Source of the DNA: JAQVUB01 sp033809415
GTDB lineage: Bacteria > Verrucomicrobiota > Lentisphaeria > Oligosphaerales > Oligosphaeraceae
Length of the DNA: 6,006 nucleotides
Direction: 5' to 3'
Assembly: GCA_033809415.1 (NCBI GenBank)
Contig: JAPXLT010000282.1
Location: 1 to 6,006 of the forward strand
Each line of letters opens with the position of its first letter. Position 1 is the first letter of the stretch. Below, piece by piece: positions 1-5,722 of the stretch. The translations under genes and the position numbers were made by a program. Under the pieces are notes generated by a model. The model was not told the DNA's origin and made no database searches. It saw only the letters and a program-made list of their open reading frames with translations.

Positions 1-21
1 TTTACAACTAAAAACACTAAT

Positions 22-97
22 GGGCACGAAAAAATTTCATGGAAAATACGGCTTGTTCTCGCAGAAAAAGCCACTTCCATGAAATTTTTTCGTGTCC
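22..97. repeat. Long perfect inverted repeat upstream of the hydrogenase operon
   Basis: The arm cacgaaaaaatttcatggaa (25-44) is matched exactly by its reverse complement at 75-94, separated by a 30-nt loop. Two more G:C pairs beyond a G/T position extend the stem to 22-97. The arms are A/T-rich and are not followed by a T-run, so this is not a classic intrinsic terminator on the + strand. The arm contains the CACGAAAAA word that recurs at 161-183, so it looks like part of a dispersed repeat family rather than a gene-specific regulator. It could equally be the remnant of a small non-autonomous element or a 3' hairpin of an upstream gene outside the window. The repeat is directly visible; its role is unknown. 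Confidence 0.85.
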
Positions 98-158
98 TTT
101 CGGGCATTTCGTTGTTCAAAAAGAATTTCTTGCTTACCCGGGTTCACTGACGCCTTAC

Positions 159-183
159 CGAAAAAACACGAAAAAGCACGAAA
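159..183. repeat. Short CACGAAAAA-type tandem repeat
   Basis: Three imperfect successive units of the form (ca)cgaaaaa occur here: cgaaaaaa, cacgaaaaag and cacgaaa. The same word starts the inverted-repeat arm at 25-34. Open frames through this region (for example on the minus strand across 37-291) are Phe/Arg/Lys-rich, repeat-derived and match no protein I recognise, so I treat bases 1-341 as non-coding. Confidence 0.6.
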
Positions 184-260
184 TCTGAATTGCCGCATTT
201 GTAAAAAAGGAAAGACAGGATAAATTTCATTATTGCCCAATTTGCTATTTTTTTCTTTAT

Positions 261-290
261 TTGGCAGACCCACAGGGAAGCGGCTATGCA
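261..290 (+). promoter_or_regulatory. Candidate sigma70-type promoter for hydCBA
   Basis: TTGGCA (261-266) and TATGCA (285-290) are separated by 18 bp, about 50 bp before the hydC start. Both hexamers differ from consensus and no other evidence supports a start site. An 8-bp inverted repeat, tggcagac (262-269) and gtctgcca (299-306), overlaps the -35 box and lies just past the -10 box, where an operator could sit. A perfect palindrome, taagatctta (321-330), lies in the leader. No Rex-like TTGTTAAN4TTAACAA operator was seen, although Rex often controls such genes. Confidence 0.3.
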
Positions 291-332
291 TCTTGCGAGT
301 CTGCCATATTACTTGGTTCCTAAGATCTTACT

Positions 333-337
333 GGAGG
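333..337 (+). promoter_or_regulatory. Ribosome binding site of hydC
   Basis: GGAGG lies only 4 nt before the ATG at 342, closer than the usual 5-9 nt. It is the strongest Shine-Dalgarno match near this gene. The next in-frame candidate, a GTG at 375, has no such site, so the ATG at 342 is preferred. Confidence 0.6.
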
Positions 338-341
338 TATC

Positions 342-875
342 ATGAGTTGTTGCTGCGAGAAGAAAGAAACTGCCGTGGAAAAATTAGCCAGGCTGGAGCC
401 GGAGAAAACAGCACGGCTAAATGCTTTTATTGACAAGCTCCCGCTAGGAGACGATGTCGAAAGCAATCGTACACACCTAATTGTCACCCTGCATCAGGCT
501 CAAGGTATTTTCGGATACCTGCCCTGCGAAGTGCAGCAGCTTATCGCAGACCGCCTGAAGCTGACCCGCTCGGAAATCTACGGCATTATCAGCTTTTATT
601 CTTATTTTACCGATAAACCAATCGGCCGCTTCAAGATCAATATCTGCTGTGGAACTGCCTGCTTCGTCAAAGGCGCCAGCGCAATTGTCGAGCAGTTCTG
701 CCGCGAACTAGGCATCAAAGAAGGCGAAACCACGCCGGATGGACGTTATTACTTAGGCGTTCTGCGTTGCGTCGGCGCATGCAGCCTCGCTCCGGTGGTC
801 ATGGTCAATGAACGGGTTTACGGCAACGTCACTCCGGCCATGGTTTCAAAAATTATTGCCGACTGCAAAGACTGA
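342..875 (+). CDS. hydC: NADH-linked [FeFe]-hydrogenase, NuoE-like [2Fe-2S] subunit HydC (HndA)
   Basis: This 177-residue protein is a small electron-transfer subunit of a soluble multimeric hydrogenase, related to the 24-kDa (NuoE) subunit of complex I. Residues about 10-90 form the helical NuoE N-terminal region, including the family-typical stretch HQAQGIFGYLP (51-61) and the GIISFYSYF segment (81-89). Residues about 95-175 are the thioredoxin-like ferredoxin domain. The four expected [2Fe-2S] ligands are present as C102-x4-C107 and C143-x3-C147. C103 and the N-terminal run C3-C4-C5 are additional cysteines. Length is normal for the family. It is first in the operon, 21 nt before hydB, and should dock on HydB to pass electrons to or from FMN. 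A stand-alone complex I role is unlikely, because no other nuo genes are present and an [FeFe]-hydrogenase follows. Confidence 0.95.
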   Translation: MSCCCEKKETAVEKLARLEPEKTARLNAFIDKLPLGDDVESNRTHLIVTLHQAQGIFGYLPCEVQQLIADRLKLTRSEIYGIISFYSYFTDKPIGRFKINICCGTACFVKGASAIVEQFCRELGIKEGETTPDGRYYLGVLRCVGACSLAPVVMVNERVYGNVTPAMVSKIIADCKD

Positions 876-896
876 AAAGCAAGGAACTGAAAAACC

Positions 897-2738
897 ATGA
901 TGATTAAAACCCCCTCTGATTTAAATGCCCTCAAGGCAAAAATCACTGCCGCAACTTCCGGCAAAACCCAGATTCTCATTTCCCTTGGCACCTGTGGTCT
1001 CGCTGCAGGCGGTGCGGCGGTCGCAGCCGCGTTCCGCAAAACCATTGCCGAACAGGGTCTCGACAAGGATTTTGAAGTCATCGATGTTGGATGCATGGGC
1101 ATCTGCTACTGTGAACCCAGCATCGAAGTCAAAAACAAAAGCGGAAAATCCATTATCTACGGGCATGTCACCAGCGAACAGATTCCAGCCATTCTGAAGG
1201 CGGGTCTGGACAAAGCCGCCGAAGGCGCCACAGTCATTAAGCGCACCTGGTATTATCCTGAGGAAGAGGCAAACTCTACAAACGCATTGCAAGCCCGCAT
1301 TGCTCTGCGCAATACCGGGCGCATCAACCCCGAGCATATCGAGGATTACATTGCCAAAGACGGTTACCAGGCTCTGGCCAAAGTCCTGACCACCCTGAAG
1401 CCCGAACAGGTTCCTGCGGAGCTGCTCGAATCCGGCTTGCGTGGCCGTGGCGGCGCAGGTTTTCCGACTGGCAAGAAGTGGCAATTTGCCACTGCCCAGC
1501 CGGCGGGTCAGAAATACTTCATCTGCAATGCTGACGAGGGCGACCCCGGTGCTTTCATGGATCGTGCCGTTCTCGAGGGGGACCCCCACGCCGTTCTCGA
1601 AGCGATGGCCATTGGCGGATATGCCATCGGCGCCGACACCGGCCTGATCTACATCCGCGCGGAATATCCGCTGGCCATCAAGCGCCTGCAAATTGCCATC
1701 GAGCAAGCCACTGCCGCCGGACTGCTCGGCGACAATATTTTCGGAACCGGATTTAATTTCAACATCTCGCTCAAATATGGTGCCGGCGCCTTTGTCTGCG
1801 GTGAAGAGACTGCGCTGATTCACTCGATCGAGGGCAAGCGCGGCGAGCCGACCTTCAGGCCGCCGTTCCCGGCAGTCAAGGGACTCTTGGGCAAGCCGAC
1901 GATTGTCAACAACGTTGAAACTCTGGCCAACATCGCGGCCATCTTCCGCAAAGGTCCGGCCTGGTTCAAGACCATCGGCACTGCGGGTTCACCCGGCACC
2001 AAAGTCTTTGCCTTGGCTGGCAAGATCAACAATGTCGGCCTAGTCGAAGTGCCAATGGGCATTAAACTGCGCGACATTATTTTCAACCTCGGCGGTGGCA
2101 TCCTCAACAACCGTGAATTCAAGGCTGTTCAAACCGGCGGTCCTTCCGGCGGCTGCATCACTGCCAAGAACCTCGATACTCCGATTGATTACGAGTCCCT
2201 GAAAGCACTTGGCTCGATGATGGGTTCCGGCGGTATGATCGTCATGGACGAAGACACCTGCATGGTTAACATCGCCCGCTTCTTCCTCGAATTCACCGTC
2301 GATGAATCCTGCGGAAAATGCACGCCCTGCCGCATTGGCAACCGCCGCCTCTTTGAAATTCTGACGAAAATCTGCGACGGCAAGGGCACACCGGAAATGC
2401 TCACACAGCTGCATGAACTTGGCGAGGTCATCAAAGACACCGCCCTCTGCGGCCTGGGGCAGACCTCGCCGAACCCCGTTCTCTCCACTCTGAATAACTT
2501 TGCCGACGAATACAAAGCTCACATCTTCGAGCATCGTTGCCCGGCGCATGTCTGCACAGCTATGCTCAACTACACGATCAATGAAAAATGCGTGGGTTGC
2601 GGCCTCTGTGCCAAAAACTGCCCGGTTTCCTGCATCAGCGGTTCCCCCAAGACCCGCCATCATATCGATCAGAGCAAATGCATCAAATGCGGTGCCTGTA
2701 TGCAGCGTTGCAAATTTAGAGCAATCGAGAAGAAGTAA
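897..2738 (+). CDS. hydB: NADH-linked [FeFe]-hydrogenase, NuoF-like flavoprotein subunit HydB (HndC)
   Basis: At 613 residues this is the FMN- and NAD(H)-binding subunit, with the domain order typical of HydB/HndC. Residues 1-110 are a thioredoxin-like ferredoxin domain (C33, C66, C70, C72). Residues about 140-400 are the NuoF Rossmann-like flavin domain, with the glycine-rich GRGGAGFPTGKKW (183-195), the FMN motif CNADEGDPGAF (210-220) and GAGAFVCGEETAL (295-307). An SLBB domain follows, then the N3-type [4Fe-4S] site E470-S-C472-x2-C475-x2-C478 with C518. A C-terminal 2x[4Fe-4S] ferredoxin has C565/C568/C571/C575 and C595/C598/C601/C605. C548 and C553 just before it are also conserved in my memory of Thermotoga HydB. 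ATG codons stand at 897 and 900. AAGGA at 881-885 is 11 nt from the first, which I chose. Oddities: the N-terminal domain lacks one canonical cysteine, and the usual Pro after the last ferredoxin cysteine is Lys606. The protein works with HydC and HydA in the cytoplasm. Confidence 0.96.
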   Translation: MMIKTPSDLNALKAKITAATSGKTQILISLGTCGLAAGGAAVAAAFRKTIAEQGLDKDFEVIDVGCMGICYCEPSIEVKNKSGKSIIYGHVTSEQIPAILKAGLDKAAEGATVIKRTWYYPEEEANSTNALQARIALRNTGRINPEHIEDYIAKDGYQALAKVLTTLKPEQVPAELLESGLRGRGGAGFPTGKKWQFATAQPAGQKYFICNADEGDPGAFMDRAVLEGDPHAVLEAMAIGGYAIGADTGLIYIRAEYPLAIKRLQIAIEQATAAGLLGDNIFGTGFNFNISLKYGAGAFVCGEETALIHSIEGKRGEPTFRPPFPAVKGLLGKPTIVNNVETLANIAAIFRKGPAWFKTIGTAGSPGTKVFALAGKINNVGLVEVPMGIKLRDIIFNLGGGILNNREFKAVQTGGPSGGCITAKNLDTPIDYESLKALGSMMGSGGMIVMDEDTCMVNIARFFLEFTVDESCGKCTPCRIGNRRLFEILTKICDGKGTPEMLTQLHELGEVIKDTALCGLGQTSPNPVLSTLNNFADEYKAHIFEHRCPAHVCTAMLNYTINEKCVGCGLCAKNCPVSCISGSPKTRHHIDQSKCIKCGACMQRCKFRAIEKK

Positions 2739-2829
2739 CCCCCGAGTCGGAAGAGCTGGCCGCCTGCTTTTGGGGCAGCCAGAAGAAATGAGCTTTTGAA
2801 TATAGTCAACAATTCGGAGTCCGAAAACG
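2739..2829 (+). promoter_or_regulatory. hydB-hydA spacer with a palindrome over the hydA ribosome binding site
   Basis: The spacer is 91 nt, against 21 nt between hydC and hydB. GGAG at 2816-2819, 10 nt before the ATG, is the apparent ribosome binding site. It lies inside the perfect odd palindrome TTCGGAGTCCGAA (2813-2825). As RNA this could form a 5-bp stem with a 3-nt loop that partly hides the site; as DNA it could be an operator. A weaker stem, ctgc/gcag with flanking ctgg/ccag, is possible around 2755-2781. No T-run follows it, so it is not a convincing terminator. A regulatory role is inferred from structure only. Confidence 0.4.
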
Positions 2830-4578
2830 ATGATTAATCTGAAAATAAACAACAGTCCAGTGTCTGTTCCGGAAGGATCGACCATTCTGGAAGCCGCCGA
2901 AAAATTGGGTCTGAAGATTCCCACGCTGTGTCACATCAAGTGGGACTGCTTCAAAATGGAGCACCGTTGCGGTTCCTGCCGTATCTGTGTCGTTGAAGTT
3001 ACCGGACGTCCGAACCTGGCGCCGGCCTGCTGCACGCCGGTTGCCGAGGGCATGGACGTTCACACCAATACTGTCCGGGCGATTCGCGCACGCCGCACGA
3101 TGCTCGAGTTGCTGCTCTCGAATCACCCGAAGGATTGCCTGGTTTGCAGCAAAAACCAGGAATGCCATTTGCAGGAACTCGCCAGCGCCTTCAACATCCA
3201 CAAAGTCAAATATGAAGGTGCCCAGACAGAATTCCCGGTTGATGAAAATGGCGCTGCCATCCGCCGCGACATGAGCAAATGCATCATGTGCCGCCGCTGT
3301 GAAACGGCCTGCAACGTCATCCAGACAGTCGGCGTTCTCTCCGGTGTCAATCGCGGCTTCAACGCTAGCGTCGCCCCGGAAAATTTCGCTCAGCTGACCA
3401 ATACGGCCTGTACTTTCTGCGGACAATGCGTACTGGCCTGCCCGGTCGGCGCTCTGACCGAGATTGGCTACAAGGATGAAGTATGGAAGTACCTGAACAA
3501 CCCGAAGAAGACGGTCATTGTGCAGACTGCTCCCGCAGTTCGCGTTGCCATTGGCGAAGAATTCGGCTTGCAGCCAGGTGAGATCAGCACCGGCAAACTG
3601 GTCGCGGCTCTGCGCCGCCTTGGTTTTGCCAAGGTTTTTGACACGGACTGGTCTGCGGACTTGACCATCATGGAAGAAGGCACGGAATTGCTCGGGCGTA
3701 TCAAATCCGGCGAAAATCTGCCGCTTCTGACCAGTTGCTGCCCGGGCTGGGTGAATTTCCTCGAGCATCAGTTCCCGGACCTTCTGCACATGCCTTCGAC
3801 GGCCAAATCCCCGCAGCAGATGTTTGGTGCGATCGCCAAGAGCTACTATGCAGAAAAGATTGGCGTTGATCCCAGCGATATGGTTGTGGTTTCCATCATG
3901 CCCTGCCTGGCCAAGAAGTATGAAGCCTCCCGCCCGGAATTTGCCAATGACGGCGTCCGCGATGTCGATTACGTCCTCTCGACGCGTGAATTGGCCTCGA
4001 TGGTCAAAGAGGCCGGCATCGTGTTTGACCGCCTGCCGGATGAACAGTACGACAGTCCGCTGGGTGAATCCACTGGTGCTGCCGTTATCTTCGGCGCCTC
4101 CGGCGGCGTTCTCGAAGCTGCCCTGCGTACCGCCGCAGCTTGGATCGAGGGTGATAAGGACAGCCCGATTGACTTTGTCGCCGTGCGCGGTCTCGAAGGC
4201 ATCAAGGAAGCCACGGTTACGATTGGCGGCATCGAGCTGAAAGCAGCCGTTGCCTCCGGCCTAGGCAATGCCCGCAAGTTGCTCGAGCGCATCCAGCGCG
4301 GCGAAGCCCAATATCACGCCATTGAAATCATGGCCTGCCCCGGTGGTTGCATTAACGGTGGCGGACAACCCTACAACCATGGCAATACTGCCATCCTAGA
4401 AGCGCGTAAGGATGCCCTCTACCGCGCCGACAAGGGACTGCCCATCCGTAAATCCCACCTCAATCCCTCGATCATCAAAATCTACGAGGAATACCTCGGC
4501 GAGCCGAACAGCGAGAAAGCGCACAAGTTGCTACATACGCATTACTACGCGCACACCCATCACGATACAGAAGAATAA
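2830..4578 (+). CDS. hydA: [FeFe]-hydrogenase catalytic subunit HydA (HndD)
   Basis: This 582-residue enzyme reversibly reduces protons to H2. Domains in order: a plant-type [2Fe-2S] ferredoxin (C34, C50, C53, C67 by alignment from memory with Clostridium CpI); a His-ligated [4Fe-4S] site (H99, C103, C106, C112); a 2x[4Fe-4S] ferredoxin (C151/C154/C157/C161 and C194/C197/C200/C204); then the H-cluster domain from about 225. H-cluster motifs are intact: L1 TSCCPGW (301-307; C304 ligand, C303 proton relay), L2 MPCLAKKYEA (357-366; C359) and L3 MACPGGC (501-507; C503 and C507). The acidic MEEGTE (281-286) and SPQQ (327-330) match conserved active-site surroundings. This is the CpI-like modular (M3) layout, here paired with HydB/HydC. 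It lacks the C-terminal thioredoxin-like extension of Thermotoga HydA and ends in a His-rich tail (H565-H578). No twin-arginine or other signal peptide is seen, so the enzyme is cytoplasmic. Confidence 0.98.
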   Translation: MINLKINNSPVSVPEGSTILEAAEKLGLKIPTLCHIKWDCFKMEHRCGSCRICVVEVTGRPNLAPACCTPVAEGMDVHTNTVRAIRARRTMLELLLSNHPKDCLVCSKNQECHLQELASAFNIHKVKYEGAQTEFPVDENGAAIRRDMSKCIMCRRCETACNVIQTVGVLSGVNRGFNASVAPENFAQLTNTACTFCGQCVLACPVGALTEIGYKDEVWKYLNNPKKTVIVQTAPAVRVAIGEEFGLQPGEISTGKLVAALRRLGFAKVFDTDWSADLTIMEEGTELLGRIKSGENLPLLTSCCPGWVNFLEHQFPDLLHMPSTAKSPQQMFGAIAKSYYAEKIGVDPSDMVVVSIMPCLAKKYEASRPEFANDGVRDVDYVLSTRELASMVKEAGIVFDRLPDEQYDSPLGESTGAAVIFGASGGVLEAALRTAAAWIEGDKDSPIDFVAVRGLEGIKEATVTIGGIELKAAVASGLGNARKLLERIQRGEAQYHAIEIMACPGGCINGGGQPYNHGNTAILEARKDALYRADKGLPIRKSHLNPSIIKIYEEYLGEPNSEKAHKLLHTHYYAHTHHDTEE

Positions 4579-4608
4579 AACGCTTCTGGTAAGAGTGTGA
4601 CATGATAC

Positions 4609-4647
4609 AAAAGCGTCCTGCGGCTCATTCCGCAGGACGCTTTTTTT
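4609..4647 (+). terminator. Rho-independent terminator of the hydCBA operon
   Basis: An 11-bp perfect GC-rich stem, gcgtcctgcgg (4613-4623) with ccgcaggacgc (4630-4640), encloses a 6-nt loop (ctcatt). It is followed by seven T residues (4641-4647). Four A residues before the stem can pair with the first Ts, lengthening it to 15 bp. It begins about 30 nt after the hydA stop. On the minus strand the same hairpin is followed by only four Ts, so it might also weakly stop transcription arriving from rsmD. Confidence 0.95.
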
Positions 4648-4677
4648 GTCGCCACTACCGCCACAACTCAGCAAAGT

Positions 4678-4799
4678 CGGCCTTGGCACCCAAGAATTTT
4701 GGACAGGAATTATGTCGCGCCCTTACAGGGCTTTGCCGATGGTGTGATCCCCGACCCAGGGCGTTGCCCTGGGCTGGTATGTCACGCCCCTTCAGGGCT
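4678..4799. repeat. Palindromic intergenic repeat module (two GCCC...GGGC hairpins around a CCCAGGGC hairpin)
   Basis: Two near-identical 22-mers, 4711-4732 and 4778-4799 (19 of 22 positions equal, both beginning tatgtc and ending cagggct), each contain a short GCCC/GGGC hairpin. Between them, cccagggc (4755-4762) and gccctggg (4766-4773) form a perfect 8-bp stem with a GTT loop. The block begins with cggccttggcac (4678-4689), which recurs exactly at 5922-5933. There is no credible gene here. The layout is like REP/BIME-type extragenic palindromes, and I recall similar modules in Verrucomicrobiota/Planctomycetota-type genomes, though that is not tested. Confidence 0.75.
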
Positions 4800-4831
4800 G
4801 ATTCCAACATCGCTGATCCGACCGATCAGCT

Positions 4832-4874
4832 GTCCGTGTAAAGTCCGTGTAAAGTCCGTGTAAAGTCCGTGTGG
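4832..4874. repeat. 11-bp tandem repeat array (GTCCGTGTAAA)
   Basis: Three perfect units of gtccgtgtaaa (4832-4842, 4843-4853, 4854-4864) are followed by a divergent fourth, gtccgtgtgg (4865-4874), then ttcgtggtt. The array ends 14 nt before the rsmD stop codon. A second array of the same unit lies at 5956-5999. Units are contiguous with no spacers, so this is not a CRISPR. Confidence 0.9.
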
Positions 4875-4888
4875 TTCGTGGTTAAAAA

Positions 4889-5470
4889 TTAGGTTTTGAC
4901 CCGCAGCCAGGAGAGCGTTCGTCGCCCGAATTGTTTTTGGCGTTCGAGTTTCCAGGGGGATTGCGGATACCAAGGCAATTGGCTGCCGGTTTCGTGTTCC
5001 AGCACAAAAGCCGCTTGGCTGCCGCACCATTCGACAAAAGCCGCACTTTGCAGGAGTTCGCGTCCACCAAAGCTGCCTGGTGGCGGATTATAGGGGGGAT
5101 CAGCCAGGATGAGGTCTATCTTTCCGGCAAGCTCTGGAAGCTTGTCTGGAACTTGGCGCACATCCGCAAGGAGAATCCTGCTTTTTCCGCAATCCTCCTG
5201 CATGGATTTCAAAACTGCGGAAAGATTCTTTTCAATAAATGGAATATGGCGTGGATTCTTTTCCACCATGACGACTTCTGACGCACCGCGGCTCAAAGCC
5301 TCGAGACCAAGCGCACCGCTGCCGGAATACAGGTCCAGGACCCGCAATCCCTGCAAGTTTCCAAGGGTAGCAAACAACGCTTCCTTAACCCGGTCTTCCG
5401 TGGGACGCATGGCATCGCCATCCGGCGCCTGCAAGCGAATTCCTCCCGCTTTGCCACTGATAACACGCAT
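4889..5470 (-). CDS. rsmD: 16S rRNA (guanine(966)-N(2))-methyltransferase RsmD
   Basis: This 193-residue, SAM-dependent enzyme methylates G966 (E. coli numbering) of 16S rRNA in the 30S subunit. The N-terminus MRVISGKAGG and the following RPTEDRVKEALF (22-33) are hallmarks of RsmD and support this start. The SAM-binding motif I is VLDLYSGSGALGLEALSRGA (44-63), with the acidic E70 ending the next strand. The catalytic motif is DPPY (124-127). The C-terminal FGRRTLSWLR is family-typical and the length is normal. The gene converges on the hydrogenase operon and is functionally unrelated to it. The usual neighbour coaD is not in the window. Reading upstream on the minus strand I see no Shine-Dalgarno site within about 15 nt of the ATG, and a repeat element begins 5 nt before it, so its expression signals are unclear. 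Repeats flank it on both sides. Confidence 0.95.
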   Translation of the reverse strand: MRVISGKAGGIRLQAPDGDAMRPTEDRVKEALFATLGNLQGLRVLDLYSGSGALGLEALSRGASEVVMVEKNPRHIPFIEKNLSAVLKSMQEDCGKSRILLADVRQVPDKLPELAGKIDLILADPPYNPPPGSFGGRELLQSAAFVEWCGSQAAFVLEHETGSQLPWYPQSPWKLERQKQFGRRTLSWLRVKT

Positions 5471-5475
5471 ATTAG

Positions 5476-5560
5476 ACTACTATCACCCGACTTCTTGCTT
5501 TTTTCTCATTTTTGAGAAACTTTTTTGAACTTTTTGAGTTTTTTGAGTTTTCGGTGATGG
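5476..5560. repeat. T-tract repeat element, copy A (upstream of rsmD)
   Basis: This 85-bp element shares its ends and core with copy B at 5723-5850. The shared left end is actactatcac (5476-5486). A 27-nt core at 5502-5528 is identical to 5801-5827. The right end, 5539-5560, matches 5829-5850 at 21 of 22 positions. Its ends carry a short imperfect inverted repeat, atcacccga (5482-5490) and tcggtgat (5551-5558). T-tracts of 4-6 nt recur every 8-12 bp, which predicts curved DNA. It fills the upstream region of rsmD and contains no gene. Confidence 0.8.
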
Positions 5561-5575
5561 GAGATGCTAAAACGT

Positions 5576-5642
5576 TTCCTTGGCGTCTTGGCGGTTCAAT
5601 AACGAGGAATTAACCGCCAAGAGCGCCAAGGACGCCAAGGAA
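5576..5642. repeat. CGCCAAGGA tandem repeat forming a large hairpin
   Basis: The right arm (5612-5642) carries three tandem 9-bp units, cgccaagag, cgccaagga and cgccaagga (5615-5641). The left arm (5576-5596) is their reverse complement minus 10 nt, about one unit. 5576-5585 pairs with 5633-5642, and 5586-5596 pairs with 5612-5622. This gives 21 perfect base pairs with a 15-nt loop (5597-5611) and a 10-nt bulge (5623-5632). The frame reading through it on the + strand (5580-5789) is lysine/alanine-rich low-complexity sequence, so I do not call it a gene. It lies between the two T-tract elements. Confidence 0.85.
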
Positions 5643-5722
5643 TCGGAGAAACCAATAGGCCAGATCACAAATTCGCGTGCCATTCCTATCCGTCAAAGCA
5701 GCAACCCTATAAAAATTTTCGT

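Noticed and set aside
37..291. Possible small minus-strand gene upstream of hydC
   Set aside because: It overlaps the inverted repeat and the CACGAAAAA repeat. The product is a Phe/Arg/Lys-rich translation of repeat DNA.
233..341. Rex operator or riboswitch in the hydC leader
   Set aside because: No TTGTTAA/TTAACAA dyad and no recognisable riboswitch core were found. Only short dyads are present.
921..1823. Long open frame (300 codons) on the minus strand inside hydB
   Set aside because: It is antisense to a fully motif-supported NuoF-like gene. The product has no recognisable domain, and the frame is a by-product of hydB codon use.
2040..2924. Minus-strand open frame of 294 codons spanning the hydB end, the spacer and the hydA start
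   Set aside because: It lies antisense to coding sequence and has no recognisable motif. Its cysteines and glycines do not form any known site.
2806..3789. Minus-strand open frame of 327 codons antisense to hydA
   Set aside because: Long antisense frames are common over GC-biased genes. HydA is unequivocal on the + strand and the antisense product matches nothing I know.
4832..4874. CRISPR array
   Set aside because: Units of 11 bp are directly contiguous with no spacers, and no cas genes are present.
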